The notes beneath the pieces are model-generated. The model was not told the DNA's origin. It was given only the letters and a program-made list of their open reading frames with translations, and did not search any database. A DNA stretch of 64,000 bases from Owenia fusiformis (lineage: Eukaryota > Annelida > Polychaeta > Sabellida > Oweniidae): positions 33,506,867-33,570,866 of the forward strand of contig CAIIXF020000008.1 in NCBI GenBank assembly GCA_903813345.2, in the 5' to 3' direction. How positions within the stretch are numbered: position 1 is the first letter of the stretch; every line of letters starts with the position of its first letter. The position numbers and the translations under genes were made by a program. This document shows, piece after piece, positions 1-10,553 of the stretch.

Positions 1-1230
1 GAGCAGGCGATTGCAGAGGATGACATACGCCGAGCAATTCATGCTAATGAATGCACTACATTGGATAAGGCGATTGAGATAGCTCTAAGAGAAGAGGCTT
101 ATCTTGAATCAGAAAGAATATGGAAAGGGTCGAAGCCTCATTACAGCCATGTGAATGTTTTGGAAGAAAAAGAAGACCAATTAAAGAACATCACCCGGCT
201 GTTAGAAGAGTTATGTAACAAGCAGGAGGAAGATCGGAAAAATATGGAACAAGATCGCAAAAACTTAGAGAAAGATCGAGATAATTTTGAGAAAAGAATC
301 AAGCTACTTGAGCAACAGATCCAGTCAAATGAATCCAGAAGAAATGGCTTTAACCGACTTGGGTGCTTTTATTGTCACAAAACTGGTCATCTAATTGCCG
401 ATTGTTATACTAGAAAACGTGCAGAAGAAATCAAGGGAGCTAAAGAGAGGCAAAATCTAGTTGCAACAGTAAGGTTCCAATCGCTACAAGGAAAGGATGT
501 CAAATCTTTCAAAGATATTAAGAAGATTGTAGCTTCTGGAAAAGTTTGTGACACGAATGTTGAATTCCTTGTAGACTCGGGTGCAGTTAGTAGTGTATTG
601 AGTTTAAAGATCTACAGAGAGATCCCTGAAGGCATAAGACCCGAGCTTGAGCCACAAAAGAGGATCATTTTGCAAGCCGGCGGAGAACCTTTAGCTGTTG
701 CAGGTGTTATGCGCGTTGACGTACACATAGATGATCATAAACAAAATTTAGAAGTAGTCGTGGCTGACATTGAGTTTGATGGAATTCTGGGTAGCGACTA
801 TTTAGCAGCTTCAAGGGCAATATTGGACTATGGTAAATGTTCAATGACTTTTGGACCAGAGAGTTCAAGTGCTGCTCAGATAGTAGGAGATACCAAACCG
901 TCAACCAGCCTGCCGAGTAAAACCAAGAACAAGCGGCTTCTTGGAAAAAGAGCAGTAAATCCTTCAGGGAAAGGTACTCATCCACCAATAGCGTCCAAGA
1001 AGAGGACCTTGGATTTACCAGATGGTCACCCATTTCAGGAGCAGAGACATGGCAGGGACAGGAGATTGAACACAGTCCCTGGACACCGAGGTAACGACCA
1101 AAGTACTTCGAATCATGAAGGCATGCCAAGTACTCCAGTGAAGGTGCCTTTGGCTAGAGTATATCGTGGGAGATATCAGAGGCCTCGGCAGAGGAGCGAT
1201 ATAGATGCTAACTGGAGGAAGGGTTCCTAG
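1..1230 (+). CDS. LTR retrotransposon gag-protease ORF, 5' truncated by window edge
   Basis: The frame is open from base 1 to the TAG at 1228-1230, so the start lies outside the window. No ATG is implied at the edge; position 61 is an internal TTG. Order of parts: Gag C-terminal helix (about residues 1-55), a Lys/Glu-rich coiled coil (about 55-110), a CCHC zinc knuckle (C-X2-C-X4-H-X4-C, bases about 364-405), then a retropepsin-like domain with VDSGA near base 572 and ILGSDYL near 784. The tail is basic and Pro/Gly-rich. Gag packages element RNA and the protease matures the polyprotein. Reverse transcriptase, RNase H and integrase are missing between the protease and the 3' terminal repeat, so this copy looks internally deleted. 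The basic tail could be the end of an integrase joined by that deletion; this is inference. Confidence 0.85.
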   Translation, partial: EQAIAEDDIRRAIHANECTTLDKAIEIALREEAYLESERIWKGSKPHYSHVNVLEEKEDQLKNITRLLEELCNKQEEDRKNMEQDRKNLEKDRDNFEKRIKLLEQQIQSNESRRNGFNRLGCFYCHKTGHLIADCYTRKRAEEIKGAKERQNLVATVRFQSLQGKDVKSFKDIKKIVASGKVCDTNVEFLVDSGAVSSVLSLKIYREIPEGIRPELEPQKRIILQAGGEPLAVAGVMRVDVHIDDHKQNLEVVVADIEFDGILGSDYLAASRAILDYGKCSMTFGPESSSAAQIVGDTKPSTSLPSKTKNKRLLGKRAVNPSGKGTHPPIASKKRTLDLPDGHPFQEQRHGRDRRLNTVPGHRGNDQSTSNHEGMPSTPVKVPLARVYRGRYQRPRQRSDIDANWRKGS

Positions 1231-1692
1231 AACCAAACAGCAACTTTACAGCAGAGTTGTGAGTTAGACATTTTATAGCTAACTTGTTTATTTAGAGACG
1301 TGTGGTCTCATGTCAACACTCAGCTGAAAGTTGTAGTTTCTGTAAATAGTAGTTAGCATTTCATGTAGTTAGTTAGAGATTTTTGTTTTGGACATTTAAT
1401 AGTTTTAAGAAAGCATAAGATAGTACTAATGTGTCCAGGATTTCAAAATCTTACATGTACATGGTGCTAGCAATTAGTTATCAGTTTGTACACATTTTGT
1501 AAACTTTGCATTCGTGAAGTATAGTTAGATTTTCATGTACATACTTAGACATTTTGTAAGTTGTATTAGCAACTAGTTGCAAACAATTGTACAGTTGTAT
1601 TTTGTTAAGAACGCTAAGTTGGCAAAATTTTGTTATTTTTTTTGTACTTTAATCTTGGTGTTGTAAACACCAAAATCATTGGATTGGAGGAG
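1231..1692 (+). other. Retrotransposon 3' internal tail and polypurine tract
   Basis: No open frame of note follows the gag-protease stop. The segment is AT-rich. It ends with a purine-rich run (ggattggaggag, about 1681-1692) directly before TGTAAC, which is the usual arrangement of a polypurine tract primer and the first bases of a 3' LTR. Confidence 0.55.
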
Positions 1693-2470
1693 TGTAACAA
1701 AATTTTGAATTTTTGATTTAGTGCTGTGTACTCGTTATTGTACATTTATTACACTTGAGATCATTATGATCTTAAATTGTAGTATCGTTTGCAGCACTTT
1801 AGTTGTAGTTACAGGGGTGAAATAACGTTTTCCTGTTATCGAATTAAGATTTAGTTTATGTTGATCGGGTAGTCGATCGGGTACTTTAAATGGAGGTTGC
1901 TATTTTTAGAACTTACTTCCTGCTTTTGATTCTATCAAACCGAAGTAAAACTAGAGTAAGTAGCGATCAATTAATGTTAGATTTGTTGAGTCCTAATTAT
2001 AATCTTGTTGTGTGATCAATATTAAAGCGGGATATGGCGTCAATAACTTGTTATTTAACTTTGAATTCTTGTTCGAAAAGTGATGACGTCACCAAGCCTA
2101 TATAAGTATTTCGCCAATGTAAACTCGGCAGATTACAGCTAGATTTTAACCAATGCAGAGCTCCGTTCAATTTCACAATTGTGAATTGTGAAGTTGGACT
2201 TAGTCGTTTTTAGGGAGAAATATTCTGGACTTTGTCAATTTTCAGAAGAAAATTGTCGAGACTTAGAATATTTCTATAGGATACAAGGCTGCACATCGTT
2301 ACTGTGGATGATAACTTGGACATCTACCTGAAGTGAAGGATACCCACAAAGGAAGACTGATACACCCGGCTTTAATAGATGATAACTTGGCATCTATCTG
2401 TGTAGAGGAGACCTAAGCGGGAATATTCAACACTGTGTTCGGAGGCGGCGCGCATCAAGTCTATACCACA
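1693..2470 (+). mobile_element. Probable 3' LTR of the truncated retrotransposon
   Basis: Starts TGTAAC right after the purine tract at 1681-1692 and contains a TATA box with an upstream CRE. The 3' border is uncertain: I place it at CCACA (2466-2470) because of the TG...CA rule, without a second LTR in the window to confirm it. Diverged relatives of the downstream 90-bp satellite words (GAAGTTGGACTTAG, GACTTTGTCAAT) already occur at about 2185-2260, inside this LTR or leader. Confidence 0.5.
2084..2106 (+). promoter_or_regulatory. CRE plus TATA box, putative LTR promoter
   Basis: A perfect CREB/ATF palindrome TGACGTCA lies at 2084-2091 and a TATA box, CTATATAAG, at 2098-2106. Transcription would be expected to start near 2130. 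This is the only TATA box with a well placed upstream element that I can support in the window. Confidence 0.6.
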
Positions 2471-2722
2471 TTTGAGCTCTGCCAGTCACAATTTCATGTA
2501 TACATGAAGTTGGACTTTGGTGATTTTTGAAGTAGGAATTCGTGAACTTTGTCAATATTTAGAGAATAATTATTTCGACTTTGTTTATTTTTGGAGAAAG
2601 ACATATTGAACTTTAAAGATTTCAACAGTACCTGTAGCATTTTGAGGGCAAATATTTTAACTTATATATTTTGTCTGCCTTTGTGTACATGCTATATTTG
2701 TAGGTAGCTAGATTATTTGTGA
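2471..2722 (+). repeat. Diverged satellite-related leader sequence
   Basis: Holds imperfect relatives of the 90-bp unit: GAAGTTGGACTTTGGTGATT near 2505 and GACTTTGTTTATTT near 2577. No gene is seen. It looks like the degenerate edge of the tandem array that follows. Confidence 0.5.
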
Positions 2723-4794
2723 AGGAAGTTCTTGGACTTAGCAGTTTATTCAACGAGATATTTTGACTTTGGTGATTTCGCATCATTAAAGTTAGAATAT
2801 ACATCTACAGAGAGGAAGTTCTTGGACTTAGCAGTTTATTCAACGAGATATTTTGACTTTGGTGATTTCGCATCATTAAAGTTAAGATATACATCTACAG
2901 AGAGGAAGTTCCAGGACATAGCAGTTTATTCAACGAGATATTTTTACTTTGGTGATTTCGCATCATTAAAGTTAGAATATACATCTACAGAGAGGAAGTT
3001 CTTGGACTTAGCAGTTTATTCAACGAGATATTTTTACTTTGGTGATTTCGCATCATTAAAGTTAAAATATACATCTACAGAGGAGACGTTCCAGGATTTA
3101 GCAGATGAACCAGCGAGATATTTTTACTTTGGTGATTTCGCATCATTAAAGTTAAGATATACATCTACAGAGAGGAAGTTCCAGGACTTAGCAGATTATC
3201 CAGCGAGATATTTTTACTTTGGTGATTTCGCATCATTAAAGTTAAAATATACATCTACAGAGGAGACGTTCCAGGATTTAGCAGATGAACCAGCGAGATA
3301 TTTTTACTTTGGTGATTTCGCATCATTAAAGTTAAAATATACATCTACAGAGGAGACGTTCCAGGATTTAGCAGATGAACCAGCGAGATATTTTTACTTT
3401 GGTGATTTCGCATCATTAAAGTTAAGATATACATCTACAGAGAAGAAGTTCCAGGACTTAGCAGATTAACCAGCGAGATATTTTTACTTTGGTGATTTCG
3501 CATCATTAAAGTTAAAATATACATCTACAGAGGAGACGTTCCAGGATTTAGCAGATGAACCAGCGAGATATTTTTACTTTGGTGATTTCGCATTATTAAA
3601 GTTAAGATATACATCTACAGAGAAGAAGTTCCAGGACTTAGCAGATTAACCAGCGAGATATTTTTACTTTGGTGATTTCGCATCATTAAAGTTAAAATAT
3701 ACATCTACAGAGGAGACGTTCCAGGATTTAGCAGATTAACCAGCGAGATATTTTTACTTTGGTGATTTCGCATCATTAACGTTAGAATATACATCTACAG
3801 AGAGGAAGTTCTTGGACTTAGCAGTTTATTCAACGAGATATTTTTACTTTGGTGATTTCGCATCATTAAAGTTAAGATATACATCTACAGAGAGGAAGTT
3901 CCAGGACTTAGCAGTTTATTCAACGAGATATTTTTACTTTGGTGATTTCGCATCATTAAAGTTAGAATATACATCTACAGAGAGGAAGTTCTTGGACTTA
4001 GCAGTTTATTCAACGAGATATTTTTACTTTGGTGATTTCGCATCATTAAAGTTAAGATATACATCTACAGAGAGGAAGTTCCAGGACTTAGCAGATTATC
4101 CAGCGAGATATTTTTACTTTGGTGATTTCGCATCATTAAAGTTAAAATATACATCTACAGAGGAGACGTTCCAGGATTTAGCAGATGAACCAGCGAGATA
4201 TTTTTACTTTGGTGATTTCGCATCATTAAAGTTAAGATATACATCTACAGAGAAGAAGTTCCAGGACTTAGCAGATTAACCAGCGAGATATTTTTACTTT
4301 GGTGATTTCGCATCATTAAAGTTAAAATATACATCTACAGAGGAGACGTTCCAGGATTTAGCAGATGAACCAGCGAGATATTTTTACTTTGGTGATTTCG
4401 CATCATTAAAGTTAAGATATACATCTACAGAGAAGAAGTTCCAGGACTTAGCAGATTAACCAGCGAGATATTTTTACTTTGGTGATTTCGCATCATTAAA
4501 GTTAAAATATACATCTACAGAGGAGACGTTCCAGGATTTAGCAGATTAACCAGCGAGATATTTTTACTTTGGTGATTTCGCATCATTAACGTTAGAATAT
4601 ACATCTACAGAGAGGAAGTTCTTGGACTTAGCAGTTTATTCAACGAGATATTTTTACTTTGGTGATTTCGCATCATTAAAGTTAAAATATACATCTACAG
4701 AGAAGACGTTCCAGGACTTAGCAGATTATCCAACGAGATATTTTTACTTTGGTGATTTCGCATCATTAAAGTTAAGATATACATCTACAGAGAG
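2723..4794 (+). repeat. 90-bp tandem array, about 23 units (array 1)
   Basis: Units repeat exactly every 90 bp with only substitutions between them. Key words per unit are GACTTAGCAG, CAACGAGATATTTT, GGTGATTTCGCATCATTAA and ATACATCTACAGAG. In one frame every unit reads a 30-residue peptide with FGDFASLKL and YTSTE. Six units carry TAA in that frame (3467, 3647, 3737, 4277, 4457, 4547), all from the same GAT-TAA change. Open stretches of 245, 155 and 70 codons remain. Unit variants recur in blocks of about 9-10 units, which points to unequal exchange. Without a start codon or splice sites I do not call it a gene; it is a satellite derived from, or imitating, a coding repeat. Confidence 0.95.
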
Positions 4795-5378
4795 AAGACA
4801 ATATAGGAGAATTCAGATTCCAGAGAATCATTGACTTATCATTGAAGTTAGAATATACCACAACACAAAGAAGAGGTTCAGGAGATGACAGCATAATTGA
4901 ATATTTTGCATCCTTGAAGATTGAATATACATCTACCCAAGATTGGTAAACTGGGACTTAGTTATTTTTGAGGGTTATTTTTGAGGAAGAAATCATTTTT
5001 CTTTGTCAGTTTGATGTGAATGATAACTGGAACTTAGAATATTTCTACATTTATTCAAGAAACTTGGACTAAGTTATTTTTGAGGAAGAAATGATTTTAC
5101 TTTGTCATTTTGAAGTGAAAGATAACTGGGACTTAGAATGTCTTTACTTTTCGAGAATAGCAGAACTTAGTCATTTTTAAGGGAGAAATAATTTGACTTT
5201 GACACTTTGTGAAGTATAACTGACTTAGAATATTTTTATACACTTGCATTTAATGTTTTGAGTTAGTTTTGTAGAACATTAATCTGAAGAAGACATCTGA
5301 AGTTGGAGACTTGGCTGATTTGCAGTTTGAGCTGACAGTGACAACTACCAGAGAAGATACAAGTCAGCAGATTACAAA
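4795..5378 (+). repeat. Degenerate satellite relatives between the two repeat families
   Basis: No gene. Several imperfect units with the words TGGGACTTAG, TTATTTTTGAGG, GAAGAAAT and ACTTTGTCA occur near 4950, 5065 and 5110, plus ACTTAGAATAT near 5033 and 5226. They look like older copies of the neighbouring arrays. The same stretch recurs at 9970-10553. Confidence 0.6.
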
Positions 5379-5880
5379 GCCTGTTGTTTTGACTTTGGTG
5401 ATTTCACATCACTGAAGTTTAAACATACACCAGTTGGAGAACCAGAGCCGAGGATACAGGACTTAGGAGTTTTACAGAGCCTGTTGTTTTGACTTTGGTG
5501 ATTTCATATCACTGAAGTTTAAACATACACAAGTTGGAGAACCAGAGCAGAGGATACAGGACTTAGGAGTTTACAGAGCCTGTTGTTTTGACTTTGGTGA
5601 TTTCACATCACTGAAGTTTAAACATACATCCGTTGAAGAACCAGAGCCGAGGATACAGGACTTAGGAGTTTACAGAGCCTGTTGTTTTGACTTTGGTGAT
5701 TTCACATCACTGAAGTTTAAACATACACCAGTTGGAGAACCAGAGCCGAGGATACAGGACTTAGGAGTTTACAGAGCCTGTTGTTTTGATTTTGGTGATT
5801 TCACATCACGGAAGTTTAAACAGACACCAGTTGGAGAACCAGAGCCGAGGATACAGGACTTAGAAGTTTACAAAGCCCGT
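5379..5880 (+). repeat. 99-bp tandem repeat, five units (copy 1)
   Basis: GCCTGTTGTTTTGA recurs at 5379, 5479, 5578, 5677 and 5776 (a relic at 5875): spacing 100, then 99. Each unit has GACTTTGGTGATTTCACATC, CTGAAGTTTAAACATACA and GAGGATACAGGACTTAG. It shares GACTTTGGTGATTTC and GGACTTAG with the 90-bp unit, so the families are related. The identical array in the second duplicate is at 10554-11055. Confidence 0.93.
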
Positions 5881-5952
5881 TGTTTTGTTTTGATACAAGT
5901 GTATCGCTCAAGGGCATCAGTGTTTGAGAGCAAGACCCAAGACAGTTGCTGA
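5467..5952 (+). pseudogene. Uninterrupted 161-codon frame made of 33-residue repeats
   Basis: From the base after a TAG at 5464-5466 the frame is open through four and a half 99-bp units to TGA at 5950-5952. Each unit reads about 33 residues with CCFDFGDFTSLKF, then EPEPRIQDLG. This peptide aligns in the same frame with the 30-residue peptide of the 90-bp array. There is no ATG, and a one-base insertion (TTTT instead of TTT near 5470) takes the first unit out of frame. It could be an internal exon, a decayed gene, or a chance-open satellite. The copy at 10642-11127 is the same. No function is claimed. Confidence 0.4.
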
Positions 5953-5963
5953 GTTTAAGGTTT

Positions 5964-6170
5964 ATGGAATTGGATGTTCCTTTTATCATATTGGTCTTGG
6001 GTGGAATATTATTTGTAATTATATGCTTTATGATCGTCATATGTTCCCGTGTGTGTATGAGAATAAGGGACGAAGAAGCCTCCGTTTCATCAGTTCAAAT
6101 ACCACCTACAACAGTTCCTGGTTTAGAATCTACCCTAGGCTTCAGCATGAACACTATGAATTTTGTGTAA
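5964..6170 (+). CDS. Small single-pass membrane protein ORF (copy 1), hypothetical
   Basis: ATG at 5964 opens a 68-residue frame. Residues about 5-28 are a strong hydrophobic segment (VPFIILVLGGILFVIICFMI), followed by a basic Arg-rich stop-transfer and a Ser/Pro/Thr tail. It could be a free-standing micropeptide or the last exon of a membrane protein whose ectodomain is the upstream FGDF repeat; the two frames differ, so a splice or shift would be needed. I do not recognise a family. An identical copy lies at 11139-11345. Confidence 0.35.
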   Translation: MELDVPFIILVLGGILFVIICFMIVICSRVCMRIRDEEASVSSVQIPPTTVPGLESTLGFSMNTMNFV

Positions 6171-7432
6171 AGATAGCTGTTTCCTACAATTAGAAGATAC
6201 AAGACTTACAATCATATATGAACATTTTATATGGCGGATAACAATGGTGTGAACAAGTTTCAACAGTGATCGTCAATAATACATGGACTTTTGAGTTATG
6301 ACAAGTGATGATGCAGAGAATTGTTCTTTGATTATATGAACTCTGGATATTATTATATACAGCATTAGTGATAGTGATAATTCATTTCGTTATATGGACT
6401 CTGTAGTTTTTAGGATAGAATCAAGAAAATAACTTCATTACATACTTGAAATTAAATGTACTTTTATTTGGGCTTATAAACGCCACAATATATTGTTTTG
6501 TATTATATATATAAAATTATATATTCTGTTTAATTCTTTAGGGACAAAGCACATTTAACGTGTGCCGTGCAATCCACAAGTAAACACCGTTTACTAAACA
6601 GTGGTCTTTTTATTAGCCACACTACCACATATTCACAAAAAAGGCCAAACTGTTACAGTACCTTAACACATTGACACGACTCTCTATGTAATGTAATAGG
6701 CTATTTATGTGTTGCCAGATGTCAATTGATATCGAATGTATCTAGGAATTAACGTAATGATATTGCAGATCTCTACGACGGCGATGGATGGTTTTTTCTC
6801 CTCGCATTTGCTGGTAAGGCCAGCATTTTTGCTAGGATCATTATTGTATTTTGGCTCCGAATTCGAATCACAAAGAACCTCAATTAATTGAGTATCAGAT
6901 ATTAATGTTATAATCTTTTCTTATAGTATTAGAGACTATGCGCGCTTACTTTTCACTTTGTCTCCAAATAAATACACGTAACGTATTCGTCCTTCGATTG
7001 ACACTTCGATTGACACGGGTATAAACAGTTTCTAAACAGTTCTTAGAAGTTTGAATCACGTACGCGTTGATCGCTTCTTCGAAATGAAACCTTTGGCAAT
7101 ATAAAAAACACAATCGCCTAGCATTTCATTCAGAGCAATCGTGCCTTAATCAAGGTACGCGACGAACCAACTGCTTTTGGCGATAGGAAAAACAGAAATC
7201 TGCTAAAATATACTTTCGCCTTCTTTGTTAGATAAATAGAAGGAATATTTACATTCTAGATTCCTCGTAGCTCTTTTCCGTATATAAACTTTGTGTTACT
7301 CGCTATCGCGGGTTGTATGGTAGGTTTGGTCGGTGCATCGGAAGCTAGGAATGTGTTATTGCCTAAATATCACCTTTTTACTACAGTACATGAGAATCTC
7401 ATTTTTGTCATTTTAAAAAAAGAAGAGACAAA
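6171..7432 (+). other. AT-rich spacer, no gene seen (copy 1)
   Basis: Both strands lack convincing frames. It contains a small hairpin (TGCTGGTAAGGCCAGCA, about 6809-6825) and a doubled word TTCGATTGACAC near 6996-7015. It is repeated at 11346-12607. Confidence 0.6.
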
Positions 7433-8604
7433 ATGGAACTAGACAAGTTCACTTTAAGACTCCAGATTTCAAACTTTTTTTAAGCTGAGTCATCCTGAAC
7501 TTGTAAGCTGAGTCATCCAGAATAAGCTGAGTCAGCTAGAATATAGACATTTAGACGACTCTTAAGAATGTTATCTTCGACTCCATTGGCTTAACATGGG
7601 GATATCATCATATCAACTTTTCGAGACTTAAAACCGCTATAACTATCTAACCAAAAGTTGGAGTGAAATTTGGTTTAAAGAATCGGATTCCTGAGGAAAC
7701 TCTACCCTTAATTCATAACTCATAAGTTAAATTTGGAGAACCTTTCATGTTGACCTACTTTTCGGACACTATATCTCAAAAGTGGGTCAAAATACTTTCT
7801 GACGGCAAAAGGCTAACACTATAAGCACACTCTTTGCTACCTGTATACAAAATTTTGAAGCAAATAATTTAAGTGTAGTGTCAGAAATATAAAAAATAAG
7901 TTAAAACTATAAATTTGACCTAGATTTTGACCTAGGCATCTTGGTGTCCAAATTTTGAAGCTAGATAGCTTTTGAGGTCCCTTTCTTTTATAGGCTTTCA
8001 TTACCCAGTCTATATCTCGTATTTTACACTTCAAAAAAATCTTTTTTCCCATTGCCATAACATGGGGCACCAAATTTAGCGATTTTTGAGCTGTCAAAAC
8101 GCAATAACTTCCGAGCCAAAAGTCGGATTGAAATTTGGTTTGCAGATTCGGATTCCTGAGAAAATTCTACCCTTTATTCATAACTCATACGTTAAATTTT
8201 GAGAACTTTTAAGTTTGACCTACTTTTCGGACACCATATCTCAAAACTGGATCAAAATACTTTCTGACGGCAAATGGTTAACACTATTAGCACACTTTTA
8301 GCACACGCATTTTGGTGTCCAAATTTTAAAGCTAGGTAGCTTTTGAGGTCCCTTTCGTTTATAGGCTTTCATTATCTTAAGCTGTATTCAGTCTATATTT
8401 AGTATTTTACACTTCAAAAAAAACTTTTTCCCATTGACTTAACATGGGGCACAAATTTAGCTATTTTTGAGCTTTCAAAACACCATAACTTCCGTGATCG
8501 AAATTTGGTTTGCAGATTAAGATTCCTGAGAAAATTCTACACTTATTTCATAATTCATATGTTGAATTTGGAGAACTTGCTGTTCTGACCTACTTTTCGG
8601 ACCC
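7433..8604 (+). repeat. AT-rich repeat block with three unit copies (copy 1)
   Basis: Modules of about 370-460 bp recur. Shared words are AAATTTGGTTT, GATTCCTGAG, TTCATAACTCATA, TTTGGAGAAC, GACCTACTTTTCGGACAC, TTTCTGACGGCAAA, TTGACCTAGATTTTGACCTA and TTAACATGGGG. Copies begin near 7620, 8090 and 8460; the last is cut by the duplication junction. A triple TGAGTCA cluster leads the block at 7486-7534. No protein frame is conserved, so the repeat looks noncoding. Confidence 0.85.
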
Positions 8605-8608
8605 CATA

Positions 8609-9969
8609 TCTACAGAGGAGACGTTCCAGGATTTAGCAGATGAACCAGCGAGATATTTTTACTTTGGTGATTTCGCATCATTAAAGTTAAGATATACATC
8701 TACAGAGAAGAAGTTCCAGGACTTAGCAGATTAACCAGCGAGATATTTTTACTTTGGTGATTTCGCATCATTAAAGTTAAAATATACATCTACAGAGGAG
8801 ACGTTCCAGGATTTAGCAGATGAACCAGCGAGATATTTTTACTTTGGTGATTTCGCATCATTAAAGTTAAAATATACATCTACAGAGGAGACGTTCCAGG
8901 ATTTAGCAGATTAACCAGCGAGATATTTTTACTTTGGTGATTTCGCATCATTAACGTTAGAATATACATCTACAGAGAGGAAGTTCTTGGACTTAGCAGT
9001 TTATTCAACGAGATATTTTTACTTTGGTGATTTCGCATCATTAAAGTTAAGATATACATCTACAGAGAGGAAGTTCCAGGACTTAGCAGTTTATTCAACG
9101 AGATATTTTTACTTTGGTGATTTCGCATCATTAAAGTTAGAATATACATCTACAGAGAGGAAGTTCTTGGACTTAGCAGTTTATTCAACGAGATATTTTT
9201 ACTTTGGTGATTTCGCATCATTAAAGTTAAGATATACATCTACAGAGAGGAAGTTCCAGGACTTAGCAGATTATCCAGCGAGATATTTTTACTTTGGTGA
9301 TTTCGCATCATTAAAGTTAAAATATACATCTACAGAGGAGACGTTCCAGGATTTAGCAGATGAACCAGCGAGATATTTTTACTTTGGTGATTTCGCATCA
9401 TTAAAGTTAAGATATACATCTACAGAGAAGAAGTTCCAGGACTTAGCAGATTAACCAGCGAGATATTTTTACTTTGGTGATTTCGCATCATTAAAGTTAA
9501 AATATACATCTACAGAGGAGACGTTCCAGGATTTAGCATATGAACCAGCGAGATATTTTTACTTTGGTGATTTCGCATCATTAAAGTTAAGATATACATC
9601 TACAGAGAAGAAGTTCCAGGACTTAGCAGATTAACCAGCGAGATATTTTTACTTTGGTGATTTCGCATCATTAAAGTTAAAATATACATCTACAGAGGAG
9701 ACGTTCCAGGATTTAGCAGATTAACCAGCGAGATATTTTTACTTTGGTGATTTCGCATCATTAACGTTAGAATATACATCTACAGAGAGGAAGTTCTTGG
9801 ACTTAGCAGTTTATTCAACGAGATATTTTTACTTTGGTGATTTCGCATCATTAAAGTTAAAATATACATCTACAGAGAAGACGTTCCAGGACTTAGCAGA
9901 TTATCCAACGAGATATTTTTACTTTGGTGATTTCGCATCATTAAAGTTAAGATATACATCTACAGAGAG
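8609..9969 (+). repeat. 90-bp tandem array, about 15 units (array 2)
   Basis: Same 90-bp unit as the first array. From 8896 on it copies array 1 at +5175. It begins mid-unit at the duplication junction (8601-8615) and has one unit more or fewer than array 1 near its left edge. The in-frame TAA variant again interrupts the 30-residue reading. Confidence 0.95.
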
Positions 9970-10553
9970 AAGACAATATAGGAGAATTCAGATTCCAGAG
10001 AATCATTGACTTATCATTGAAGTTAGAATATACCACAACACAAAGAAGAGGTTCAGGAGATGACAGCATAATTGAATATTTTGCATCCTTGAAGATTGAA
10101 TATACATCTACCCAAGATTGGTAAACTGGGACTTAGTTATTTTTGAGGGTTATTTTTGAGGAAGAAATCATTTTTCTTTGTCAGTTTGATGTGAATGATA
10201 ACTGGAACTTAGAATATTTCTACATTTATTCAAGAAACTTGGACTAAGTTATTTTTGAGGAAGAAATGATTTTACTTTGTCATTTTGAAGTGAAAGATAA
10301 CTGGGACTTAGAATGTCTTTACTTTTCGAGAATAGCAGAACTTAGTCATTTTTAAGGGAGAAATAATTTGACTTTGACACTTTGTGAAGTATAACTGACT
10401 TAGAATATTTTTATACACTTGCATTTAATGTTTTGAGTTAGTTTTGTAGAACATTAATCTGAAGAAGACATCTGAAGTTGGAGACTTGGCTGATTTGCAG
10501 TTTGAGCTGACAGTGACAACTACCAGAGAAGATACAAGTCAGCAGATTACAAA

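Larger units (their letters stand above)
3812..8610 (+). repeat. Tandem segmental duplication, copy 1 (period 5175 bp)
   Basis: From about 3721 to 8604 the sequence is repeated at +5175 with only a handful of substitutions seen by eye (for example near 4361/9536, 6200/11375, 6637/11812, 8430/13605). Copy 1 is cut off at 8601-8610, where GGACCCCATATCT jumps straight into the satellite word ACAGAGGAG. In copy 2 the same place continues as CAAAATCGG. The left edge lies within the satellite, where unit number also differs by one. Confidence 0.93.

Noticed and set aside
2723-4794. CRISPR array
   Set aside because: Repeats are head-to-tail 90-bp units with no unique spacers, and the DNA is eukaryotic.
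2732-4834. Long + strand frames in the 90-bp array as ordinary protein-coding genes
   Set aside because: They start at TTG, stop wherever the TAA variant of the unit occurs and have no splice signals or flanking exons I can support. Reported as repeats with a coding-like period instead.
5816-6040. Minus-strand 74-codon frame over the 99-bp repeat (and its copy at 10991)
   Set aside because: It overlaps the repeat and the membrane ORF on the other strand and has no recognisable features.
7837-8097. Minus-strand 86-codon frame (and its copy at 13012)
   Set aside because: Lies in noncoding AT-rich repeat; the frame is not kept in the diverged copies at 14500-15150.
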